A stretch of 33,257 nucleotides of DNA from CAYVBW01 sp964449995 (GCA_964449995.1 CAYVBW010000011.1:1-33257), one strand, 5' to 3'; numbered from the stretch's first letter, positions 15,998 to 24,948 are shown. The notes: generated by a model from the sequence alone, not told the origin. Made by a program: numbers and translations.

Positions 15998-17446
15998 TCA
16001 ACAACAAATCGTCTGCTTTCTTTTTGGTCCGGTAGTAATCATAAAAGGCTCAACTCTCAAAGCTTGTGTCAGAAAAGCTATATATTGCAAAGCCACTTTT
16101 GGTAAATCCTCTAACTTCCTCACCTCTTGAACCTCTTTGCCATCCCAAGCAGGTAATTCTATATAAACAGGCTCGATATCATTAAGATACTCTTGATCAG
16201 GTCTGTAGTCTACCTCTTTACCATCTTTTAAATAGCCAATACAAACTTTAATCGGTACCTCAGGATAGCTAATATCCAAATGTGTCAAAATTAATTGCTC
16301 AGTTCCACTAACCTTAAATAAAAAAGACAGCATAGGAAGATCTATGTGAACAATGTCGCGAGGTCTTCCTGTGGTAGCTCCAAATTCGTTAGCATCTTTT
16401 CTGATTCTGCTAGCCAGCTTTTCATTCATAACTGTGGGTAGTTTTCTAGAGCCTACACTAGAAGTATAAGTAGCTTTAATAGTAGCTGCTTTTACAGCTA
16501 ATTTATTATGATCAATAATTCCCTCAGAAGAAGAAAAAATACCATCAAAGTCACAGTTGGAGGCAGTGATATCTGGATAAACTCCCCATCTCTTGTCTAA
16601 GCCTAAAGCTTGGGCTTTTTCAATTATTAAAGGGGTGTCGCTATCCCATTTTTTTTGTAAGAAATCATTAACAGGCTGAATATATGGATTTAAGATTTTT
16701 CTAGCCTTTGCTAATCTATCAGTCATTTCTTCTAAAGTTCCTAGTTTAATATTATCCTTTCCTAATCTAGGGACTTCGATTTCAGCCAATTTGTAGCCAA
16801 ATCCTTTAGCTAACTGTTCATACAGCTCGTAGTGTTTTTTAATTTTTTCTTTCCAATCTCTGCGGGCTAGATCTCTCATTCTTAATGGATGTCTGTAAAC
16901 TACATCAGCATAGGCTGGAGAAATACCTCTGCCAGTTGCTCCCTTGCTCCCCCTAGATTTCATTTTTAAAACAGCCTCAAAAGCTCGATGTGTGTCTAAA
17001 CATAAAAAGGCCATTTCATCAATTTTCAAATCAGCTTTTAATTTTTCTGTTTTGAGAACTTTACAGACACTTTTGATTTCAGTGACTAAGTCTTCAGGGT
17101 GGAGTACCATTTCTTTGCCTAAAATTACAGTAGCATTTTTTTGCAAAATACTGGCTCCGAGTTGATGCAATACGATTTTTTTACTGTTAAATTCTACTGT
17201 GTGGCCGGCATTAGCTCCGCCATTGTCTCTGTAGTGAATTAACCTAGAATATTTTTTTAGAAATTTATTAGAAAGTTCGTCTGCTGCTCTACCCTTTCCT
17301 TCATCACCCAATGCTCCACCGATAATTGCAACAGAGTTTTTTCTTCTACCCTTTTTAATAAATGGATTTTGTTTTTTGTCATTATTTAAATTGAGGAGCT
17401 TATTTTTTTTATAGATCTCTTTATATAAATTTTTATATTGATTCAT
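15998..17446 (-). CDS. purA: adenylosuccinate synthetase, divergent
   Basis: Joins IMP and aspartate using GTP to give adenylosuccinate. GDEGKG loop at residues 47-52, preceded by GGAL where the family usually has a tryptophan (WGDEGKGK). NGGANAGHTV with the catalytic His, GATTGRPRD for IMP/GTP contacts, and a C-terminal GPKRKQTI. At 482 residues it is about 50 longer than the E. coli enzyme, partly through a Lys/Asn-rich N-terminal extension of about 37 residues. Its start overlaps the purB stop by four bases (ATGA), so the two are translationally coupled and together run IMP to AMP. Confidence 0.93.
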   Translation of the reverse strand: MNQYKNLYKEIYKKNKLLNLNNDKKQNPFIKKGRRKNSVAIIGGALGDEGKGRAADELSNKFLKKYSRLIHYRDNGGANAGHTVEFNSKKIVLHQLGASILQKNATVILGKEMVLHPEDLVTEIKSVCKVLKTEKLKADLKIDEMAFLCLDTHRAFEAVLKMKSRGSKGATGRGISPAYADVVYRHPLRMRDLARRDWKEKIKKHYELYEQLAKGFGYKLAEIEVPRLGKDNIKLGTLEEMTDRLAKARKILNPYIQPVNDFLQKKWDSDTPLIIEKAQALGLDKRWGVYPDITASNCDFDGIFSSSEGIIDHNKLAVKAATIKATYTSSVGSRKLPTVMNEKLASRIRKDANEFGATTGRPRDIVHIDLPMLSFLFKVSGTEQLILTHLDISYPEVPIKVCIGYLKDGKEVDYRPDQEYLNDIEPVYIELPAWDGKEVQEVRKLEDLPKVALQYIAFLTQALRVEPFMITTGPKRKQTICC

Positions 17447-18819
17447 TGCTGAACCTTTCTAATTAATTTATGTGATTTGTTAATAACATTTTTAGTGATT
17501 TGTTTTGATAATCCTAGGTAGTTTTCAGGATTGAGTTCTAATAAATTTTTATCAATATTTTTAACTATTTTTTGCCAGTCTTCTTTGGTAGCAGTTTGGT
17601 TTTTGCTAATCTCAGCTATTTTCTCATAGGCTTTATCATCACCATTTTTTCGTGCCATAGTTTGAGCAGCTTCTGCCAATATATTCCAGTTTTTATTTAA
17701 ATCAACCTTTATTTGTTTTTTATTGATTTCTATCTTTTCTAAACCCTTATTGAGACTTTGATAAGCTAGTAGGCAGTGACCAAAAGAAGTGCCAATATTG
17801 CGCTGAATTGTGCTATCAGATAAATCCCTTTGTAAGCGACTAATAGTAAAATTTTGGATAAAAACTTGGAACATCCCATTTGCCATTTTTAAGTTACCTT
17901 CGCTGTTTTCAAATTCAATTGGATTGATTTTTTGAGGCATGGTTGAGGAACCGACATGACTCTTTTCATTTTTTTGCAAAAGCCAGTCATCGCTAACATA
18001 ACGCCACAGATCCTGATTTAAACCTATTAAAACTTGATTTATATGAAAAAGTTTTTGAAATAATATTACTAAGTCATCTTGTGGATTAATTTGCGTTGAA
18101 ATTTCTAGAAATTCTAGGTCATAAGATTTGACAAACTCTTTATTTAATTTAAGCCAATTTTTTTTTGGGAATGCTATTGAAAGTGCTTGATAACCTCCTA
18201 CTGCTCCATTTAATTTTCCTTTTAATTTTTGAGAATGAAGCTCGTTAAGCAGAGGTATTAAGCGATTTATAAAAACAGCTATTTCTTTACCAAAAGTAGT
18301 TGGAATTGCTCCCTGTCCGTGAGTACGCGCTAGTATTGGTTGATCAATGTGCTTTTCTGCAAGACTAGTAAGATTTTTTATAGCCTTAATTAATTCTGGT
18401 ATTAAAACATCTTGCAAACCATCCTTTACCATTAATCTATAGGCTAGGTTATTTATATCCTCTGAAGTGAGCCCGATATGAATATAAGGGCTCAAATCTT
18501 TTAGACTGCTGTTTTTAATTTGGTTGCGTAAGAAGTACTCAACTGCTTTAACATCATGATGAGTTTTATTCTCAATTTTTTTTATTTCAAGTATTTGTTT
18601 TGGAGTGAGTTTTTTTAAAGAAAGAAGCTTTCTCTTTTCTGTGTTAGTTAGATTTCTAGTTAATTTTTTCTTTGACAAGAACAATAAAAAGTCTATTTCG
18701 ATTTTTAATCGATTAGTTATAAGATTAGATTCGCTAAAAATATCGGCTAGGGGGGCAGTTTTTGATGAGTAGCGACCATCTACTGCTGATAAAGAAAACG
18801 TACTTGCCGTTTTAATCAC
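17443..18819 (-). CDS. purB: adenylosuccinate lyase
   Basis: Splits adenylosuccinate to AMP and fumarate. The signature GSSTMPQKINPIEFENSEGN is close to the E. coli form, and SAVDGRY opens the conserved domain. Later VSRWQRDLTDST-like ISRLQRDLSDST and NWNILAEAAQT are also E. coli-type. I prefer the GTG at 18819 (VIKTASTFSLSAVDGRY): the family begins near this point, and a TATACT -10 element ends just six bases before it, so a longer GTG start at 18855 would lie upstream of that promoter. The stop overlaps the purA start by four bases. No other purine genes are in view. Confidence 0.94.
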   Translation of the reverse strand: MIKTASTFSLSAVDGRYSSKTAPLADIFSESNLITNRLKIEIDFLLFLSKKKLTRNLTNTEKRKLLSLKKLTPKQILEIKKIENKTHHDVKAVEYFLRNQIKNSSLKDLSPYIHIGLTSEDINNLAYRLMVKDGLQDVLIPELIKAIKNLTSLAEKHIDQPILARTHGQGAIPTTFGKEIAVFINRLIPLLNELHSQKLKGKLNGAVGGYQALSIAFPKKNWLKLNKEFVKSYDLEFLEISTQINPQDDLVILFQKLFHINQVLIGLNQDLWRYVSDDWLLQKNEKSHVGSSTMPQKINPIEFENSEGNLKMANGMFQVFIQNFTISRLQRDLSDSTIQRNIGTSFGHCLLAYQSLNKGLEKIEINKKQIKVDLNKNWNILAEAAQTMARKNGDDKAYEKIAEISKNQTATKEDWQKIVKNIDKNLLELNPENYLGLSKQITKNVINKSHKLIRKVQQ

Positions 18820-18863
18820 TATCGTAGTATAGAATAAAAAGTACAAACTAGCCACTGTAAATT
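18820..18863. promoter_or_regulatory. divergent promoter region of purB and the hydrolase gene
   Basis: On the minus strand TATACT (18831-18826) ends six bases before the chosen purB GTG. On the plus strand TATAGAAT begins at 18828, about 28 bases before the hydrolase ATG at 18864. The two -10 candidates overlap. Confidence 0.4.
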
Positions 18864-19460
18864 ATGAAAATCCAAACCCTTGTTTTAGGTCAACTTGAAA
18901 CCAATTGTTATCTAGCTATTGATGAAATTTCTGGGGAGTGTTTGATTATTGATCCGGCTGATGATGCTGAGCTTATTAGTGATGAAATATTACGCCAGCA
19001 GTTAAAGCCCATAGCATTGGTAGCAACCCATGGACATTATGACCATATTATGGCTGCCAGTGCTTTGCAGTTAAATTTTGATTTGCCTTTTATGGTTCAT
19101 CCTGAGGATGAGTTTTTAGTTAAAGAATTAGCAAAAAGAGCTAGCTATTGGCAGCAGGAAGAGATACAGCTACAACCTCCTAAAATAACTGATTATCTTA
19201 AATCAGGACAAGAAATTAAATTTGGCAAGGTTTTTATGAAAGTAGTCCATACCCCTGGCCATACACCTGGCGGGATTTGCATTGTTAATTATAAAGAAAA
19301 AACTATTTTTACTGGAGACACCTTGTTCTCCAATACAATTGGTAGAACAGACTTGAGTTATTCTTTACCAAAAAAGATGAATAAATCAGTTAAGAATCTT
19401 AAAGAAAGTTTTCAGGATTTTGCAGCCTTTCCCGGACATGGGAAAAGTTTTATCATCTAA
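18864..19460 (+). CDS. metallo-beta-lactamase-fold hydrolase (glyoxalase II-like)
   Basis: Single-domain MBL-fold hydrolase of 198 residues. Zinc motif THGHYDHI (about residues 55-62), the second His in HTPGHTPG, the bridging Asp in TGDTLF, and the final His in AFPGHG. The start METNCYL-like LETNCYLA is typical of the GloB-like branch. It lacks the helical C-terminal domain of true glyoxalase II, so the substrate is uncertain; a thioesterase is likely. It is divergent from purB and converges on pcm with only ten bases between stops. Confidence 0.92.
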   Translation: MKIQTLVLGQLETNCYLAIDEISGECLIIDPADDAELISDEILRQQLKPIALVATHGHYDHIMAASALQLNFDLPFMVHPEDEFLVKELAKRASYWQQEEIQLQPPKITDYLKSGQEIKFGKVFMKVVHTPGHTPGGICIVNYKEKTIFTGDTLFSNTIGRTDLSYSLPKKMNKSVKNLKESFQDFAAFPGHGKSFII

Positions 19461-19470
19461 ATTTAGAGTT

Positions 19471-20103
19471 TTATAGTAGAGGAACAAAAACAACTCGATC
19501 AAAATTTTCTTTTTTCCACCCATTCCTTTTTTTGGTTAAAACTACCAGTCTTTGTCCTAATCTATCTTTGAGTGGAGTTACTATTCTTTTGTTAATTTTT
19601 AATTGCTTCTTCCAATCCAAGGGAATTGCATCTGTAACCGCTGCTGCAATAATACCATCATAAGGGGCTTTAGCTTGATAGCCCTTTTTGCCATCGCCGA
19701 TGTTAACTTGAATGTTGTTGTAATTCAATTCTTTGAATATTTTTTGGGCTTGTGTCGCTAGTTGTGAAACTATTTCTACAGAAATTACTTGCTTGGCTAG
19801 CCTGCTGAGAATTGCAGCTTGGTAGCCAGAACCCGTACCGATGTCTAGTACTGTATCATCTTGATTAATTTGAAGCAGTTGAACCATTTTTGCCACAACA
19901 TAAGGTTGAGAAATAGTTTGTTTGTAACCCGCAGGCAAAGCTGAGTCAGTATATGATAATTCCTGATATCGTTTTTCAACAAATTTTTCTCTGGGAACCG
20001 ACAAAAAAGCAGCGAGTATTCTTTGGTCGGTTATTCCCCTGGTCTTAAGTTGCTCTTCAACCATTGCTTGGCGTTGTTTTTTAAAATTGCTACTATTTAT
20101 CAT
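19471..20103 (-). CDS. pcm: protein-L-isoaspartate O-methyltransferase
   Basis: SAM-dependent repair of damaged aspartyl residues in proteins. The Pcm-specific block QTISQPYVVAKM (about 58-69) and the SAM motif LDIGTGSGYQAAIL (about 85-98) are intact, and the N-terminal MVEEQLKTRGI is typical. 210 residues is the family length. Its start overlaps the end of the upstream Trm9-like gene by 11 bases, so the two form an operon of methyltransferases. The functional link between them is not obvious. Confidence 0.95.
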   Translation of the reverse strand: MINSSNFKKQRQAMVEEQLKTRGITDQRILAAFLSVPREKFVEKRYQELSYTDSALPAGYKQTISQPYVVAKMVQLLQINQDDTVLDIGTGSGYQAAILSRLAKQVISVEIVSQLATQAQKIFKELNYNNIQVNIGDGKKGYQAKAPYDGIIAAAVTDAIPLDWKKQLKINKRIVTPLKDRLGQRLVVLTKKRNGWKKENFDRVVFVPLL

Positions 20104-20860
20104 TTAGTCTTTTCCAGATTGAATAAAGATTTAGATTGTTTGTTTTACCGTCTGCGAAAAAAGTTGAGCTTAATTTTACAGAGTTTATTTTTTTATTAAT
20201 TTGGTTAGTTTCATTTATATCAACAAAATGGCAGTATCTGGGTATGCTTTGATTTTTTTGCCAATCAAGAATAAAATCATTTTTTTCTAAATCTTCTTGA
20301 TTAATTTTGAATTGTGAAAAATTAATTTTTTTAGAATCAAACCTGAACTGATCAGCAAATTGCCACGCAGTAACGACTAATAAAGAGTTTTTATTTTTTA
20401 ACAAATCGCCCAGTTGTTCAATCAGTTTTTTTCGCAATTTAAAGCTAGGAATGTGGTGTAAGACTCCAAAAGCTATGATTAAATCAAATTTTTTATTAAA
20501 CTTTGTATTTAATTTATTTTCCAGCAAGGCAGTCACTAAATTGAATCTTTGAAGTTGAAAGGTCAGTTTTAGTGAAGCTAGGCGTTCCTCTGCCTTTTTT
20601 AGTAAATATGGATTATTGTCAGTACCCAAATATGTAAAACAATATTGATTTTTTTTTAAAAATTCAGCAAACCTGGCATTGCCACAGCCAACATCCAAAA
20701 CAGCGAATTTTTTATTTTTGCAAGCTAGCTTAATAATTTGGGATTGAAGTTTGTCCCATCCTGGCCAAAAGTATTGTCTGGTTTGATCAAAACTTTGAGC
20801 ATGTTTTTGATAAAAACACTCATTTAGTTTATCAAGAGATATAATTGTCTTTTTTTTCAT
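20093..20860 (-). CDS. Trm9/ALKBH8-like tRNA methyltransferase (putative)
   Basis: Class I SAM methyltransferase of 255 residues. SAM motif VLDVGCGNARF (54-64), FGVLHHIPS (131-139). Features specific to the eukaryotic Trm9/ALKBH8 family are visible: an N-terminal FYQKHAQSFDQTR with WPGW (compare the Trm9 VYNEIA-F-TRYKPWP), a post-motif TAWQF, and near the end W-x(7)-RYCHFVDINE, like the Trm9 RYYHLYxxxEL element. Trm9 methylates cm5U34 in tRNA to mcm5U34. The gene stands back to back with elp3, whose product makes cm5U34, with 60 bases between starts and overlapping promoters. TATAAT at 20888-20883 on the minus strand and TTTACC 17 bases upstream suit it. Function is inferred, and Trm112, the eukaryotic partner, is not in view. 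A generic methyltransferase is the alternative. Confidence 0.72.
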   Translation of the reverse strand: MKKKTIISLDKLNECFYQKHAQSFDQTRQYFWPGWDKLQSQIIKLACKNKKFAVLDVGCGNARFAEFLKKNQYCFTYLGTDNNPYLLKKAEERLASLKLTFQLQRFNLVTALLENKLNTKFNKKFDLIIAFGVLHHIPSFKLRKKLIEQLGDLLKNKNSLLVVTAWQFADQFRFDSKKINFSQFKINQEDLEKNDFILDWQKNQSIPRYCHFVDINETNQINKKINSVKLSSTFFADGKTNNLNLYSIWKRLNDK

Positions 20861-20882
20861 TGTTTATTTTAAATCATTTCCT

Positions 20883-20913
20883 ATTATAAGCTTAAGGTAT
20901 TACCTGGTAAAAT
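20883..20913. promoter_or_regulatory. overlapping divergent promoters of elp3 and the Trm9-like gene
   Basis: Minus strand: TTTACC (20911-20906), 17-base spacer, TATAAT (20888-20883). Plus strand: extended -10 TGG-TAAAAT (20905-20913) seven bases before the elp3 ATG. The minus -35 overlaps the plus -10, so polymerase binding at one should affect the other. The elp3 mRNA is probably leaderless. Confidence 0.5.
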
Positions 20914-20920
20914 AGGGTCA

Positions 20921-22777
20921 ATGTTAAAAAAAGACAACGATTCATTGGGTATTTTTTTGCCTTTGCTCAGGGAGCTAGAAAAAAGACTCCCTCTAACTGA
21001 AGTGAAAATTAAAAAACTTCAAAAAAAGTACGCTCTAAAAGATGGCTCCATGCTATCTAAAACAGATATTATTGCTGCTTACAAAGAGTTTGCCGGGAAA
21101 CATGGTTTAAAACCTTTTGAAAAAAAAGTAATCAATCAACTGCAAATGAAGCCTGTAAGAACCAGCTCTGGTTTGGCTCCAGTAACAGTTTTGACAAAAC
21201 CTTATCCTTGTCCTGGAAACTGTATTTTTTGTCCTAGTGACGTAAGAATGCCCAAAAGCTATCTGGCTAGTGAGCCAGGAGCTCAGAGAGCAGAACATAA
21301 TTACTTTGATCCTTACTTACAAACATATAATCGCTTGCAAGCGCTACATGACATGGGTCATCCAGTAGATAAAATTGAACTAATTGTGCTGGGAGGATCT
21401 TGGTCAGTTTATCTTCAAACCTATCAAATTTGGTTTATCAAAGAGTGTTTTCGGGCCATGAATGAATTCAAAAAGAATGATGATAGAAAGCGCTTAAAGA
21501 AGTATTATCAACAAATTTTTAAAGAAATAGCCGAACTTGATTTTCCCTCATTTTCAAGCGATAGTAATAAAAATGAACAGGTTTATTCTCAATATCAACC
21601 GCAGGGTTTGCTGGCCGAAAAAAAGACATACAATAATCTCATTAATGAATTATTCACAGAACCCGAAAAGAGAGTCGGATTAGACAAATTTCAAACAGCA
21701 CAATGGAGTGATTTGTTTAATCAGCACGAACTTAATCAGAGAGCAGAACATCGCTGTGTGGGTTTGGTGCTGGAAACAAGGCCTGATTTGATCAACAAGC
21801 AGGAAATTATATATCTGCGGAAATTTGGTTGTACCAAAGTCCAGTTAGGGGTTCAGAGTTTAAGTGATCAGATTTTGAAAAAAAATCAGCGCGGTCATAG
21901 TGTTGCCCAGACAGCTAGTGCAATTAAATTGTTAAGGCAGGCAGGATTTAAACTTCACATACATTGGATGCCGAATTTATATGGTTCTACAGCCAAAAAG
22001 GACAAAAAAGATTACCAAAAACTCTTTCAAGATCCTAGATTTAAACCTGATGAAGTAAAAATTTATCCCTGCTCCTTAATTGAGAGTGCTCCCTTGATGC
22101 GGTATTATTTGCAAAAAAAATGGCAGCCTTATACTTACGATGAGTTATTAGACGTTTTAACCTTTGCCTTGGCTAATACTCCTCAATATTGTAGGATTAC
22201 CAGAGTAATTAGAGATATCCCCAGTTTTGAGATTGTCTCTGGGAACAAAAAAACAAACTTCAGGCAGCTTGTTCAAGAGAAACTGGACAGGACTGGTTTA
22301 AAATCTGTTGATATAAGAGCTAGGGAGATTAGAGATCAGAAATTTGATTCCAGTTTAATCTATCTAGACAAAATCAAGTATGAAACTAATGGCAGTCAAG
22401 AGGTTTTTTTACAGTTTTTGGTTCCTGTCAAAAAGGAAAACAGTCAGTTGACTGATAAGTCGGTAGTTAAATTACTTGGGTTTTTGCGTTTAAGTTTACC
22501 TGAGAAAAATGATTTTACCAAACAAATTATGGCTAAAAATTGCGCCATTATTAGAGAAGTACATGTTTATGGGCAGCTAGTAAGCTTGGGTCAAGATTCT
22601 CAAGGTCGAGCTCAGCATCTGGGATTGGGCACTAAATTAATTAAGCAAGCAGCAAAAATAGCTCAACAACAAGGTTATGAAAAACTGGCAGTGATTTCAG
22701 CTGTTGGCACTAGAGAATACTATCGCCACAGAGGTTTTAAAGATTCAAAGCTGTATCAAATTTTGGACCTTAATTAA
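20921..22777 (+). CDS. elp3: Elp3-type tRNA uridine-34 carboxymethyltransferase (radical SAM plus acetyltransferase)
   Basis: Uses acetyl-CoA and a SAM radical to build the cm5 side chain on wobble U34 of tRNA. Residues about 90-110 hold the radical-SAM cluster CPGNCIFC (C97, C101, C104). After it come PKSYLASEPGAQRA and DPYLQTYNRLQ, both Elp3-specific, and RCVGLVLETRPD further on. The C-terminal GNAT domain (about 550-618) has HLGLGTKLI for acetyl-CoA and the family motif GTREYYRHRGF. 618 residues, longer than many bacterial Elp3 because of an insertion at about 185-270. It is a solo Elp3, as in other prokaryotes, without Elp1/2/4/5/6. Its divergent neighbour is the Trm9-like methyltransferase. 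Confidence 0.95.
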   Translation: MLKKDNDSLGIFLPLLRELEKRLPLTEVKIKKLQKKYALKDGSMLSKTDIIAAYKEFAGKHGLKPFEKKVINQLQMKPVRTSSGLAPVTVLTKPYPCPGNCIFCPSDVRMPKSYLASEPGAQRAEHNYFDPYLQTYNRLQALHDMGHPVDKIELIVLGGSWSVYLQTYQIWFIKECFRAMNEFKKNDDRKRLKKYYQQIFKEIAELDFPSFSSDSNKNEQVYSQYQPQGLLAEKKTYNNLINELFTEPEKRVGLDKFQTAQWSDLFNQHELNQRAEHRCVGLVLETRPDLINKQEIIYLRKFGCTKVQLGVQSLSDQILKKNQRGHSVAQTASAIKLLRQAGFKLHIHWMPNLYGSTAKKDKKDYQKLFQDPRFKPDEVKIYPCSLIESAPLMRYYLQKKWQPYTYDELLDVLTFALANTPQYCRITRVIRDIPSFEIVSGNKKTNFRQLVQEKLDRTGLKSVDIRAREIRDQKFDSSLIYLDKIKYETNGSQEVFLQFLVPVKKENSQLTDKSVVKLLGFLRLSLPEKNDFTKQIMAKNCAIIREVHVYGQLVSLGQDSQGRAQHLGLGTKLIKQAAKIAQQQGYEKLAVISAVGTREYYRHRGFKDSKLYQILDLN

Positions 22778-22823
22778 TTTTTTTTGCTTGTCAAATTGTT
22801 TTAAAATGCGTTACAGTTAAGCT

Positions 22824-23441
22824 ATGCTCGACTCTCGTAAGTTTAGGCAGACCAGTACTGTTATTTCTTTTGTGGTGGTTTTGATATTTTCAATTTTTAG
22901 AGTTTGGCAAAGCACAACAGATTCAAGAATCAAAGGTGAGCAAATTTACGAAGAGTTTGAAAAAGCTTATGTTGAGCGGGTTGTGGATGGTGATACCTTG
23001 GTTTTAGAAGGTGGCCAGAGGCTACGATACATTGGTATTGATACTCCAGAAACAGTTCACCCCCACAAAGATGTAGAATGTTTTGGCCTGGAAGCTAGCG
23101 AATATAACAAACAATTAGTTGAGGGCAAATTAGTTTATCTGGAGTCAGATATTCAAGACACTGATCGCTATGGCCGATTATTGAGATATGTTTGGATTGA
23201 TGAGGAAATGGTTAATGAGATATTAGTTCGCGAAGGTTATGCTTTTGCTAGCTCTTTTCCTCCTAATGTTAAATATCAGGAGAAATTTACTTTACTGCAA
23301 AAAGAAGCAAGAGAATCAGAGATAGGTTTATGGAAAGAGTGTGATATTTATGATGTGGATGAAATAAACATCAAAATAAATAAAGCAAATCAGTCGCTTA
23401 TTCATTCAGCTATGGATAAAATTGAATTAATTTTTAGATAG
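22824..23441 (+). CDS. thermonuclease (SNase domain), membrane-anchored or secreted
   Basis: Calcium-dependent nuclease acting outside the cytoplasm. A hydrophobic N-terminal segment (about residues 11-27) serves as anchor or signal. The SNase domain (about 48-170) holds VVDGDTLVL, RLRYIGIDTPE (catalytic Arg, Asp, Glu) and DRYGRLLRYVW with the second catalytic Arg, ending in GLWKEC. For a nutrient-scavenging cell this could provide nucleotides or assist DNA uptake. ComM, a factor linked to natural transformation, lies 6 kb on. Stop is three bases from the convergent recQ stop. Confidence 0.94.
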   Translation: MLDSRKFRQTSTVISFVVVLIFSIFRVWQSTTDSRIKGEQIYEEFEKAYVERVVDGDTLVLEGGQRLRYIGIDTPETVHPHKDVECFGLEASEYNKQLVEGKLVYLESDIQDTDRYGRLLRYVWIDEEMVNEILVREGYAFASSFPPNVKYQEKFTLLQKEARESEIGLWKECDIYDVDEINIKINKANQSLIHSAMDKIELIFR

Positions 23442-23444
23442 GAG

Positions 23445-24884
23445 TTATGGAAATTTCAGTTGCTGCAAGATTCCTCTTCCTATTCCTGGAATTAACTCCC
23501 ATTCTTCCCCACTTTTTGGTGCCAGTAAAGCAATATAGTATTGAGTTTGAAACGGAAGCCTGGATAGAAGCTCATGCTGTTTGATTTGTTGCCAAATAAT
23601 ACTTTCTTTTTGACTGAGATTAAGGTGAAAGTTTGTACAGAAACCACAAACTCCGCAAGTATAATTCAGCTGTTCTCCAAAATATTCAGCCAGCTGCAGC
23701 TGTAGACAATTGCCCTTAGTAGCAATTTCTATCATTTTTTTAAGTTTGTTAGATTCTACTTGATAGCGTTGCTGAGACTTGTTATTTAACAGTTTTTGTT
23801 GAATTAATACATCTTCTTGACAGAAAAGAAGAAAGCAGGCACTATCATGACCGTCTCTTCCTGCTCTTCCTACTTCTTGATAATAGTTTTCAATATTAGC
23901 AGGTACTTGATAATGAATCACAAATCTAATATCGCTTTTATCAACTCCCATGCCAAAGGCATTAGTAGCGCAGATAATTTTTGTTTTATTGTGTAAAAAA
24001 TTGTTTTGAATTTCAGCTCTTTGTTGAGATTCTAAACCGCCATGATAAGCCTCTGCTTTACTATTGGTTAGCTGCTGCCTGATATTAAGATAATTAATCA
24101 GATTTGCCATCATTTGGGTACTTTTGCGGGTTGAACAGTAAACGATTCCGGCATAATTTTTATATTGTTTGAGTAGTTTAATTAAAGCTAGTTGTTTTTC
24201 TGCCCTTGAGAAGCAAGAAATAACATTAAGGCAGAGATTAGTTCTTAGTGAGGATTGTTTAAAAATGGTTGGGTTTTTAAGGTGAAGTGATTTAATAATG
24301 TCGTCTTGAATTTCTGCAGTGGCAGTAGCAGTAAAAGCAGCTATAGTTGGTTTGTTTTTAAGTTGATCAATAAAGAGTGGAATTTTTTTGTAGCTGGGCC
24401 TAAAATCATGGCCCCACATTGAAATACAGTGAGCCTCGTCAATGGCAATAAAGCTAATATCAAGTTGATACAAAAATTTAGCAAATTTTGCAGAACCAAG
24501 TTTTTCTGGAGAAAGGTAAATTAGCTTATATTTATTATCTAATAATTTGTCCATAACCTCTCTGGTTTGTTTTTGAGAAAGACTACTGTTGATAAAGGCT
24601 GCTGGAATATTGATTTTTTCGAGAGCATCAACCTGATCTGTCATAAGAGAGATTAGTGGAGAAATAACCAAAGTTAAGCCTGAAAAATAAAGAGCAGGAA
24701 CCTGAAAACAAATGGATTTACCACTGCCAGTTGATCTAATAGCAAGGGTGTTTTGATTATCAATAATCGAGTTAACTATTTCTAGTTGTCCTTTACGAAA
24801 CTCATCATATCCAAAATATTTCTTGAGAATTTTGTGAGCGGGAGTGAATTGAGGAACTGATTTGGAATTTAGAGAGCAAACCAT
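23445..24884 (-). CDS. recQ: RecQ-family ATP-dependent DNA helicase
   Basis: 3'-5' helicase for recombination and fork repair. Walker A RSTGSGKS (about 50-57), DEAHCISMWGHDFRP (about 150-164; Met replaces the usual Gln), TATATAEI, and motif VI EVGRAGRDG. The zinc-binding region (CLQLQLAEYFGE ... CGVCGFC) has the four cysteines. It ends soon after with GIGRGILQQL; the winged-helix domain is short or absent and no HRDC domain is present, so at 479 residues it is a minimal RecQ. A TATAAT-containing stretch lies about 45-55 bases upstream, at the edge of the hairpin array. Confidence 0.95.
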   Translation of the reverse strand: MVCSLNSKSVPQFTPAHKILKKYFGYDEFRKGQLEIVNSIIDNQNTLAIRSTGSGKSICFQVPALYFSGLTLVISPLISLMTDQVDALEKINIPAAFINSSLSQKQTREVMDKLLDNKYKLIYLSPEKLGSAKFAKFLYQLDISFIAIDEAHCISMWGHDFRPSYKKIPLFIDQLKNKPTIAAFTATATAEIQDDIIKSLHLKNPTIFKQSSLRTNLCLNVISCFSRAEKQLALIKLLKQYKNYAGIVYCSTRKSTQMMANLINYLNIRQQLTNSKAEAYHGGLESQQRAEIQNNFLHNKTKIICATNAFGMGVDKSDIRFVIHYQVPANIENYYQEVGRAGRDGHDSACFLLFCQEDVLIQQKLLNNKSQQRYQVESNKLKKMIEIATKGNCLQLQLAEYFGEQLNYTCGVCGFCTNFHLNLSQKESIIWQQIKQHELLSRLPFQTQYYIALLAPKSGEEWELIPGIGRGILQQLKFP

Positions 24885-24948
24885 GCTCTAAGTTAACTCA
24901 AAAGAACTTACAACGAGCTTATTTATTCTGATTATATACCCCGCCAGC

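Noticed and set aside
15908..16105. Open reading frame across the tRNA-Gln gene
   Set aside because: It reads through a well-formed tRNA and into the 3' end of purA on the opposite strand; no protein signal.
17443..17446. Recoding of UGA as an amino acid (code 25)
   Set aside because: UGA ends purB exactly at the purA start, and reading frames need no in-frame UGA.
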